This document shows, one piece after another, positions 1 through 5,017 of a stretch of DNA of 10,078 nucleotides. The notes under the pieces were generated by a model, which was given only the letters and a program-made list of their open reading frames with translations, was not told the DNA's origin and made no database searches. Position 1 is the stretch's first letter. Each line of letters opens with the position of its first letter. The position numbers and the translations under genes are program-made. The DNA comes from an uncultured Prevotellaceae bacterium (GTDB lineage: Bacteria; Bacteroidota; Bacteroidia; Bacteroidales; Bacteroidaceae): NCBI GenBank assembly GCA_937891085.1, contig CALAEY010000062.1, positions 1-10,078 of the forward strand, in the 5' to 3' direction.

Positions 1-5
1 TGCGG

Positions 6-788
6 TCATGCGGGTCTGTGTGGGTTGCCACGGAAAAATCCGGGTGCGCCAATAAAGGTTTCATTCTCTGATGTAGTAGAAATATTTTCCAAAGCCATTT
101 CTATAGTAGGTCCATAAGATTTTCCAGATATTGTAGGTGGTTCATCAAGGGTCGTTTCCATCAAGTTGAATGTTCCTTCTTGGACAAAATAATTACCTCC
201 ATCTTCCGTTGTTAATATTGCTTTCACAAAAGTTGCAGGGTTTGGAGCAGTTATAGAAAACTGTGCTAGTGAAGCTATTTGCTTGAATCTGAAATGCACA
301 TTTCCATTATTATTTACTCCAAAAGAAGCAAATGGATATGTAGCGGCAAAATCGGCATTGTCTTTTCCATTCTGCTTTTGCCCCAGAAATGAAATCTTTA
401 AGGCATATTTAGCATCATATCCCCAAAAGTTGTTCCTATTGAATGGGAAGTAGGCATAATAAGTGGCATCTGCCTTCAAGTCCCAACCGCCACCATTAAA
501 GTCTACTGTTGTTAAGTTTTCCATCCCTTCTTCAATAGGGAAGCTCACTTGGTCACCTGTGTTTGGGAAAATGCCAATAGTATCTGAAATCGCCCAAGTA
601 AAAGTGCCATTACTTTCAATAAAGTTCATTCTCGTTGAAGGCTGATCGTCAATAGGAGAATCAATAGAAGCCACTATACGAGTTACACTTTTAACTTCTG
701 GTGATGAATCATTCGTCTCAATTCCTTCGCTACAAGACACGAAGGCAGAGCAACAGGTAAGTAAAAACAAATAAGCTACTTTTTTCAT
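6..788 (-). CDS. Fimbrillin-like (Mfa-like) lipoprotein, probably C-terminally truncated
   Basis: This is a predicted outer-membrane lipoprotein of 260 residues. It has a lipoprotein signal with the lipobox FVSC and lipidated Cys19. Features typical of the Bacteroidetes fimbrillin/Mfa-like family follow: a TR pair (52-53), an F-x-W then D-T-I-G-I-F pattern (63-74), and an aromatic YYAYFPF strand (110-116). Family members are pilus subunits, tip proteins or surface lipoproteins, usually about 300 residues or more. Here the protein stops abruptly after a TFIGAPG strand with a Gly/Arg/Pro-rich tail (FFRGNPHRPA) encoded by noticeably GC-richer DNA at the window edge. That suggests a frameshift, a recombination junction or a truncated gene. 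The start is the ATG at 788, 12 bases after the stop of a small peptide gene, so the two are probably co-transcribed. The family call is fairly sure; which fimbrial role it has is unknown. Confidence 0.72.
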   Translation of the reverse strand: MKKVAYLFLLTCCSAFVSCSEGIETNDSSPEVKSVTRIVASIDSPIDDQPSTRMNFIESNGTFTWAISDTIGIFPNTGDQVSFPIEEGMENLTTVDFNGGGWDLKADATYYAYFPFNRNNFWGYDAKYALKISFLGQKQNGKDNADFAATYPFASFGVNNNGNVHFRFKQIASLAQFSITAPNPATFVKAILTTEDGGNYFVQEGTFNLMETTLDEPPTISGKSYGPTIEMALENISTTSENETFIGAPGFFRGNPHRPA

Positions 789-800
789 AAGATAGAAGTT

Positions 801-899
801 TTATTCGTCAATAACAGGATCTGGGCTGCCATCCATCACAGCACCTTCAACTTCCATCTCTACAACCTCAGCTTGAGGCATCTCATACAAGTCTTTCAT
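801..899 (-). CDS. Small acidic peptide (32 aa) in front of the fimbrillin-like gene
   Basis: An intact 32-codon reading frame runs from ATG at 899 to TAA at 801. The peptide begins MKDLYEMPQAEVVEMEVEG and ends GSPDPVIDE; it is strongly acidic and has no signal peptide or membrane segment. It lies 12 bases upstream of the fimbrillin-like gene on the same strand. From general knowledge, short Bacteroidales genes with a Y-x-x-P start, alternating Val/Glu and a C-terminal Gly-Ser-rich end are common next to fimbrillin-like genes, mostly unannotated. That resemblance, plus the clean reading frame and operon-like spacing, is why I call it real. No function can be assigned. It could be a leader peptide for the downstream gene or an independently acting small protein. 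The upstream sequence is AT-rich with no Shine-Dalgarno site, as is usual in this phylum. Confidence 0.6.
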   Translation of the reverse strand: MKDLYEMPQAEVVEMEVEGAVMDGSPDPVIDE

Positions 900-963
900 A
901 ATTATGAAATTGTTTTTTGCACTGCCGGCTCAAAAACAATGCTGTTAATAAATTTGGTTTGCT

Positions 964-1224
964 AAAACAATAAAAAGGAAGTGTGAGCCTGTTTGTCTTA
1001 TTATTACCGATAGGCTCTCGACTGCCTTGAATTAGATAATAAGAAAAAACAGCTCACACCTTTGGGGGAGGGATGGTATATCACGGCAATATACAACAAT
1101 GCCAAAGGAGGAACGGTTTCGTCTATTTCCCTAATCCACAGGATGAAGTGTCGAGATTCATCGGTAGGAACGTAGCCAAACGCTTTCCTCAATATGTCTT
1201 GCTGCGCCTCTGGTGAGACGCAAC
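964..1224 (-). ncRNA. Candidate structured small RNA or long structured leader
   Basis: The stretch downstream of the 1229-1259 promoter is rich in local pairing on the minus strand. TGCGTCTC (1222-1215) pairs with GAGGCGCA (1210-1203) around an ACCA loop: eight base pairs including one G-U, right at the predicted 5' end. Further stems are AGGAA/TTCCT, GATGAA/TTCATC (9-base loop) and GTATAT/ATATAC (7-base loop). It ends in the long inverted repeat at 981-1059, followed by a T-rich tail. Promoter, hairpins and terminator-like end together suggest an independent RNA of roughly 250 bases, or a leader that controls read-through into the peptide/fimbrillin genes. I do not recognise the family. A 6S-like RNA such as the Bacteroidales-1 motif is worth testing but is not shown here. 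Confidence 0.35.
981..1059 (-). terminator. Long imperfect inverted repeat with T-rich tail (terminator or attenuator)
   Basis: The 24-base arms 981-1004 and 1036-1059 are near-complementary: the ends GTGTGAGC/GCTCACAC and inner parts TCTTATTAT/ATAATAAGA match, with a few mismatches or one shift between. The loop is 31 bases. Read on the minus strand, the stem is followed by a T-rich run (TTCCTTTTTATTGTTTT), as in an intrinsic terminator. A competing shorter stem is possible: GAGCCT (1017-1012) with AGGCTC (990-985), which shares bases with the long stem, so the two folds exclude each other. That is the logic of an attenuator, though this is inferred from sequence only. Confidence 0.45.
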
Positions 1225-1228
1225 GATG

Positions 1229-1259
1229 CAAATATAACGCTTATCGACAGAAAAACAAA
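1229..1259 (-). promoter_or_regulatory. Bacteroidetes-type promoter facing the peptide/fimbrillin genes
   Basis: Read on the minus strand, TTTG (1259-1256) is followed by exactly 19 bases and then TATATTTG (1236-1229). This is a full match to the Bacteroidetes primary-sigma consensus TTTG-N19-21-TAnnTTTG. Transcription would start near 1224-1221 and run toward the peptide and fimbrillin-like genes, the first of which starts about 320 bases downstream. Such a long 5' stretch is unusual and contains several hairpins. Confidence 0.65.
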
Positions 1260-1340
1260 AAAGTTGAGCCGCTTTTTCGCCCTTTCATGCTTCAAAGCAT
1301 CACACCTGCACAGCCTGATAAAGACCGAAGCTCATACTCT

Positions 1341-1364
1341 GTGAGCTGTTTATCTCATTATCTG
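1341..1364 (+). repeat. Third copy of the 981-1059 repeat arm, inverted relative to 1036-1059
   Basis: TGTGAGCTGTTTATCTCATTATCT, starting at 1340, matches the reverse complement of the 1035-1058 arm at about 22 of 25 columns with one gap. It matches the 982-1004 arm at about 20 of 23. It also lies in its own hairpin at 1317-1354 (GATAAA...TTTATC outside; AGCTCA/TGAGCT inside with a 7-base loop). Together with the arm at 1036-1059 it forms an inverted pair that brackets the minus-strand promoter. Confidence 0.45.
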
Positions 1365-1407
1365 GCTACGAAAATATAGTATTTTTGGCGAGATTTCAAA
1401 AGATTCG

Positions 1408-1427
1408 TGGTTCATTTTGGTTCATAT
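1408..1427 (+). repeat. Direct repeat TGGTTCAT with 10-base period
   Basis: TGGTTCAT occurs at 1408-1415 and again at 1418-1425, spaced exactly one DNA turn apart. It lies about 55 bases upstream of the -33 element of the plus-strand promoter. Such phased repeats can be activator or repressor sites, but two short copies could also be chance. Confidence 0.25.
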
Positions 1428-1480
1428 CGTAGCGAAACACTGCTTCCTGACATAATAATATGCAGAAAAAGAATAATGCA

Positions 1481-1511
1481 TTTGAAAATCCAAAAAAAAG
1501 AGCTATTTTTG
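1481..1511 (+). promoter_or_regulatory. Bacteroidetes-type promoter for the kinase operon
   Basis: TTTG (1481-1484), a 19-base spacer, then TATTTTTG (1504-1511): a complete match to the phylum consensus. Transcription should begin around 1517-1519, leaving a leader of only about 12 bases before the ATG at 1531, so the first gene is nearly leaderless. There is no other start or promoter-like site close to this gene. Confidence 0.7.
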
Positions 1512-1530
1512 CATAGGTTATTTTATTCTT

Positions 1531-2166
1531 ATGAGAAATGGTATATTTGAATCAGTATCACAAAGAGGCAGTGGAACGCAAGATGAAGAAAATCGCCGAA
1601 TCAAAGAAATCGCTGATGAAATCAGACGACGCTGTAGCTTATATGAAACTCAACATGGAGCTGGCCAGCAGAATGCAGAAAGCCTCTATTCTGAAATGAG
1701 CGTTTCTGAGGAATGGGCCAAAGAGAATAATCTTTGGATTCCTATGTCGGAGATTTTCAATATAGGGCTACCTGGCCCAAGCGGAAACGAGAATGACACT
1801 TATATTCACGATAATTTCATCTACAAAGTTAATAACTTACTTAATACGCTCTCTATCACCAAGTTTCTTGACAGAGTGATTTATCATAACGAGATTTTTC
1901 CTGAGACATACTATTACTTCGTTGGATTCACAGGGTTTGAAGGGAGTAGCATAATGCCTGTTATAAGGCAGGATTTTATAAAGGATGCACATCCAGCATC
2001 AAATGTTCAGATTGAGACATACATGTGCGCACTTGGTTTCAAGAAAGAAGCAGAAGGGCGATATATCAATCAGAGATATCGAGTTTGGGATCTGGTTCCT
2101 CGTAATGTACTGGCAGATATAGAAGGCGATATTTTTGTGGTAGATGCGGAAATTGAACTTATTTAG
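1531..2166 (+). CDS. Small kinase-fold-like protein of the polyvalent-protein type
   Basis: This 211-residue cytoplasmic protein has no signal peptide or membrane segment. Residues 1-75 are charged and probably helical (rich in Glu, Arg and Gln). Residues about 76-208 look like a compact kinase-like fold: a Gly-rich stretch LPGPSGNEN (80-88), a lysine in YKVNN (Lys99) like the beta-3 lysine, D187-LVPR-N192 resembling the catalytic D-x4-N, and VVDAE (Asp205) in the place of the DFG aspartate. I recall this arrangement (HN-x2-FP, GF, DLVPRNVL, VDAEI) from kinase-like domains inside large phage or conjugative-element polyvalent proteins; here it stands almost alone. Base composition is far poorer in GC than the next gene (17 of 60 G/C at 1801-1860 against 34 of 60 at 2221-2280), which suggests acquisition. 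It has its own strong promoter and lies 11 bases before the HTH gene. Substrate and activity are unknown. Confidence 0.55.
   Translation: MRNGIFESVSQRGSGTQDEENRRIKEIADEIRRRCSLYETQHGAGQQNAESLYSEMSVSEEWAKENNLWIPMSEIFNIGLPGPSGNENDTYIHDNFIYKVNNLLNTLSITKFLDRVIYHNEIFPETYYYFVGFTGFEGSSIMPVIRQDFIKDAHPASNVQIETYMCALGFKKEAEGRYINQRYRVWDLVPRNVLADIEGDIFVVDAEIELI
2130..2137 (+). promoter_or_regulatory. Possible internal -7 element ahead of the HTH gene
   Basis: TATTTTTG, a perfect -7 match, sits inside the last codons of the preceding gene. Transcription from it would begin about 30-35 bases before the HTH gene start. There is no TTTG at the expected -33 distance, so the site may be chance. If it is real, the HTH and kinase genes had their own promoter before the upstream gene arrived. 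Confidence 0.25.
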
Positions 2167-2177
2167 CTTATAGAAAT

Positions 2178-2753
2178 ATGACAAGCGTAAAAGTATTCAA
2201 ACCTGAGATAGTGGAGCTGCTGGCACAGGTGGAGAGGCACTTCGGAAAGTCTGTAAACACGCCATCGGACTACTACGAGCTTTCCATGACTCTGCATGGG
2301 ATGAAGCACTCTGTATCTGTGGCTACACTGAAGAGGCTGTGGGGCTACGTGAGCGATGTGCACCAGCCTCGCATGGCTACGCTCGATGCTCTGGCATACT
2401 ATCTGGGGCATCGCAGCTTCGATGATTTCTGCCAATGGTTGAAAGGAAGCACTGCGTACAACTCTTCGTTCTATCTCACTAAGCAGCTGTCTGTGAGCGA
2501 CCTCTGTGCAGGAGACGAGGTGGAGATAGGTTGGGCACCCAACCGTGTGATACACTTGAGCTACAAGGGAAATGCGCTATTCCAAGTGCTACAATCGCAG
2601 AACTCCAAACTGCAAGTGGGTGACAGCTTCGAAACGGGGGGCTTCGTGATGGGACAACCGCTGATTCTGCCTTACATCCTCCGAGGCACAGAGCGCACAC
2701 CTGCCTATATCGCAGGAAAAAGTGGGGGTATCACTCTCTTGAAACGTCTGTAA
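2178..2753 (+). CDS. HTH-like putative DNA-binding protein (Bacteroidetes LKRLWGY type)
   Basis: This 191-residue soluble protein has two parts. Residues about 8-90 are helical and carry a pattern common in Bacteroidetes regulators of unknown target: SVSVATLKRLWGYV (45-58), then PR-x-ATLDALAYYLG (64-77) and SFDDFCQWL (80-88). This resembles a helix-turn-helix of the Cro/XRE kind. After a short linker, residues about 98-191 look all-beta (GDEVEIGWAPNR, FQVLQSQNSKLQVGDSFE), a probable ligand- or partner-binding domain. It starts 11 bases after the preceding gene and ends one base before the kinase start, so it is almost certainly translated with the kinase. A plausible job is transcriptional output or partner of the kinase; that is inference. 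No catalytic motif is seen. Confidence 0.6.
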   Translation: MTSVKVFKPEIVELLAQVERHFGKSVNTPSDYYELSMTLHGMKHSVSVATLKRLWGYVSDVHQPRMATLDALAYYLGHRSFDDFCQWLKGSTAYNSSFYLTKQLSVSDLCAGDEVEIGWAPNRVIHLSYKGNALFQVLQSQNSKLQVGDSFETGGFVMGQPLILPYILRGTERTPAYIAGKSGGITLLKRL

Positions 2754-2754
2754 G

Positions 2755-3660
2755 GTGAATAGTGCTGACAACATATCGGGATTCATCGAGGGCATGCCTA
2801 CATCAGAGAGTGCTCAGTTCACGCATATCGAAGAGCTGTATATCTCTGAGAGTGGCTACACATGCCTCTATAAGTGCGAACGACTGGGTAAACTACACGT
2901 GCTCAAGGCGTTGCAGCCAGAGTATATAGGAAAGGATTTCTATGAGAAGGCCTTGCGCAAGGAGTTCAGCATTGGCTTTCAACTGGATCATCCACATATC
3001 TGTCGCACACTGAGTTGGGAAAATATCGAGGGCTTAGGGCACTGCATCGTGATGGAGTTTATCGATGGCACTACGCTGCAAAACTTGATAGAAAGCAGAA
3101 GGCTCACCATAGATATGGCAAAGAAGATCATCAATGAGCTTTGCGCTGCGCTGAACTACCTGCACAAGAAGCAGATAGTACACAGGGACTTGAAACCCAG
3201 CAACATACTCATCACCCACAATGGTGACAACGTAAAGCTGATAGACTTCTCTCTTGCTGATGCGGATGATGCCACGATGCTGAAACTGCCTGCTGGCACA
3301 CGCCACTACTTGGCTCCTGAAGTGCTTGAAGACGCTCCATTGGATTGCCGTGCGGATATCTACTCTTTAGGGGTAATCATAGGAGAAATGGCAGAAGCAC
3401 TGAATGACAGGCAGTTGGCTTCTATCTCACGCCTATGCACTGCACGCAAACCTGAGCAACGTCCGTCAAGTGCATCAGAGGTGCTGAAAGCCCTGAATAC
3501 ACGTCACTTCCCTTGGAAAGCAGTGCTGGCATTCTTCATCTGCCTCTGTCTGCTGCTCTTTGCCCTTTGGAGCTGGCAGCATGGCTACTTCGATAACGAA
3601 ACTCCACTTTTCTACGAACCAGACTCGCTGACTTTTGGGAATATTGAGCTTATCAAGTGA
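2755..3660 (+). CDS. Membrane-anchored Hanks-type serine/threonine protein kinase
   Basis: This 301-residue protein phosphorylates Ser/Thr on protein partners at the cytoplasmic face of the inner membrane. The kinase domain spans about 25-248, with a loosely conserved glycine loop (SESGYTCLYK, 31-40), the ATP lysine Lys51 (VLKAL), helix-C Glu70, the catalytic loop HRDLKPSN (143-150), metal-binding Asp164 in DFS (Ser replaces the usual Gly of DFG), APE (187-189) and DIYSLG (201-206). One membrane helix (about 255-274) is followed by only some 27 residues outside, so there is no sizeable sensor domain. The GTG at 2755 follows the HTH stop (2751-2753) by one base, which fits translational coupling. 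The in-frame ATG at 2794 (MPTSES) has a GAGG just upstream and leaves the kinase domain intact, so it could be the true start. Family certain, target unknown. Confidence 0.88.
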   Translation: MNSADNISGFIEGMPTSESAQFTHIEELYISESGYTCLYKCERLGKLHVLKALQPEYIGKDFYEKALRKEFSIGFQLDHPHICRTLSWENIEGLGHCIVMEFIDGTTLQNLIESRRLTIDMAKKIINELCAALNYLHKKQIVHRDLKPSNILITHNGDNVKLIDFSLADADDATMLKLPAGTRHYLAPEVLEDAPLDCRADIYSLGVIIGEMAEALNDRQLASISRLCTARKPEQRPSSASEVLKALNTRHFPWKAVLAFFICLCLLLFALWSWQHGYFDNETPLFYEPDSLTFGNIELIK

Positions 3661-3670
3661 GACTATAAAA

Positions 3671-5017
3671 TCATCTTATGATGACATTGATATTATCATT
3701 GGAATAGGTATCACGGGGGAAAGTGCCATGCGACTGCGCCTCGTTGACATAGAGATCCAAGGTCTTGGCACTACCAGTGCGGAAAGACTGACCACCAATA
3801 TAGAGCTGCTCAAAGGTAAGGTCTAAATGCTTTGAGATGTCTAGAGTAGCAATATGATTGAACGCACAGATAAACCGCTGCAACTTTAAACTGTTAGAAA
3901 TGTCTATCTCTTCAAGGTCATTGAGGTCGCAATCCATGTAAGTCAGTTCTGTGCAATCAGAAATATCAATGCTTGATAGTTTGTTAGTACCTGTAGCCAG
4001 AAAGGTAAGTGCAACGCAGCCAGACAAATTGATTTGCTTCATCTCATTATCTGTGCAACGAAGCCACGTGAGAGCTTGATGGCCAGAAACATCCAGTGCA
4101 TCTATGTGATTGCCGTCGCAGTTCAACTGCTGCAAGTTTGGGCAATGTGACACATCCAAGGAGGTCAGCGTGGAATTATTGCAATCCAATTCCTGCAGGT
4201 TTGTATTAGCCGATACATCCAGAGCTACCAGAAGATTACCCTGTACATAGAGTTTCTTCAAAGCGGCATTTTGAGACACATCTATATGCATAAGCACACC
4301 AGTGGTACCCATGTATTGTAAATCGCCATTCGCATCTTCTTCATACACCACTTCTCCAGTACAATGCAGTTCCTCTAAAGCGGAATTATTAGCAAGGCTA
4401 AGTGAAGTAATACTATTGCCTGAGCAGTCAAGGATTTCCAAATTGATGAAGTAGCCTATCTCATCGCAGACGGTGGGGGCATCATGACCCGAAACATCCA
4501 GAGTGGTAATCATTTCTACCATGCGCAGATTATAGGGATTGTCTAAAAGCACCGTGCCATCTGCCTCTTTCTGGAAGCTACGACCAAACTGAGTCTCCAC
4601 CGCTTCTATCAATATCGAATTGGTCAATGATCGCACTTCAATCACGGGCTCTGTTGTGAATTGGCGCACCTCACTCCGAAGGATATCTGCCCCGTTGCCT
4701 ATCTCCAAGCAATAGTAATAGGTGGTGCCAGCTTGCAGCCCTTCAAGCATTGCTGTAGCAGTGCGACCAGAGAGGTGGGCTGTAAAGCTCTGCTCCATTG
4801 CCTCTGTAATGCCAAAATGGAAAACAGCGGAAGTAACAACCTCTGTACCAAGAGGATCGTAGCTGCCCGACAGGAATGCCTCTGTAGGAGAAAGTAATTC
4901 AACCCCATGAACATATAGCGAAGGAGTCAGAGAGGAAGGCGCACTTTCTTCCTGACAAGCAGATAGGCAAAGCGTTGCCAACATCCATACTACATATTTC
5001 CAGAGTCTCTCTATCAT
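3671..5017 (-). CDS. Leucine-rich-repeat surface lipoprotein (shorter paralog)
   Basis: This 448-residue protein has a lipoprotein signal ending in LSAC (lipidated Cys21). It is followed by Gln-Glu-Glu, the kind of acidic residues that direct Bacteroidetes lipoproteins to the cell surface. Residues about 36-124 resemble a fibronectin-type-III domain (LEGLQAGTTYYYCLEIGNGA). A linker leads to about nine 21-residue leucine-rich repeats (about 193-415) of the form LxxLDVSxNxxLxxLxCxxN. The C-terminus (YVNEAQ from 423, ending NVIIR) is shared with the upstream paralog and looks like a capping module. The repeats should make a solenoid that binds protein or glycan ligands. Its ATG overlaps the stop of the paralog by 4 bases (ATGA), so translation is coupled, and it is the last gene of the operon. 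Its stop lies 10 bases from that of the convergent kinase gene. Ligand unknown. Confidence 0.82.
   Translation of the reverse strand: MIERLWKYVVWMLATLCLSACQEESAPSSLTPSLYVHGVELLSPTEAFLSGSYDPLGTEVVTSAVFHFGITEAMEQSFTAHLSGRTATAMLEGLQAGTTYYYCLEIGNGADILRSEVRQFTTEPVIEVRSLTNSILIEAVETQFGRSFQKEADGTVLLDNPYNLRMVEMITTLDVSGHDAPTVCDEIGYFINLEILDCSGNSITSLSLANNSALEELHCTGEVVYEEDANGDLQYMGTTGVLMHIDVSQNAALKKLYVQGNLLVALDVSANTNLQELDCNNSTLTSLDVSHCPNLQQLNCDGNHIDALDVSGHQALTWLRCTDNEMKQINLSGCVALTFLATGTNKLSSIDISDCTELTYMDCDLNDLEEIDISNSLKLQRFICAFNHIATLDISKHLDLTFEQLYIGGQSFRTGSAKTLDLYVNEAQSHGTFPRDTYSNDNINVIIR
4508..4874 (-). repeat. Duplicated N-terminal module, copy in the shorter LRR gene
   Basis: This stretch, encoding the fibronectin-like domain and linker, aligns without a net gap to 6124-6490 in the upstream paralog at a constant offset of 1616 bases. 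Similarity is high at the DNA level, for example the shared run TAGGTGGTGCCAGCTTGCAG near 4720. It shows recent duplication or gene conversion and could support homologous recombination between the two genes. Ends are approximate. Confidence 0.65.

Larger units (their letters stand above)
900..1530. other. 631-base non-coding region between divergent operons
   Basis: No convincing protein gene is visible. Short open frames exist on both strands, but they lack family resemblance and conflict with the promoter positions. The stretch holds one strong promoter for each direction, a hairpin-rich segment on the minus strand, a long imperfect inverted repeat (981-1059) and a further related repeat arm (1341-1364). 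I see no tRNA, rRNA, CRISPR array or transposase remnant. I looked for hallmark motifs of tmRNA, RNase P RNA and the TPP and cobalamin riboswitches and did not find a credible match. Confidence 0.7.

Noticed and set aside
1175..1195. GAGGAAAG on the minus strand, resembling the conserved start of RNase P RNA
   Set aside because: The following bases do not match the RNase P consensus and none of the other conserved regions is present.
1004..1231. 75-codon minus-strand frame with somewhat protein-like sequence
   Set aside because: Its ATG overlaps the last base of the -7 element and lies upstream of the predicted transcript start, it matches no family I know, and the sequence is dominated by hairpins.
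1194..1379. 61-codon plus-strand frame
   Set aside because: No recognisable family, no promoter, and it runs across the minus-strand promoter and repeat arms.
1370..1387. AAAATA-TAG-TATTTT hairpin and a TATTTTTG -7-like box
   Set aside because: There is no -33 element at the right distance and no gene before the much better promoter at 1481-1511; A/T hairpins of this size are common by chance.
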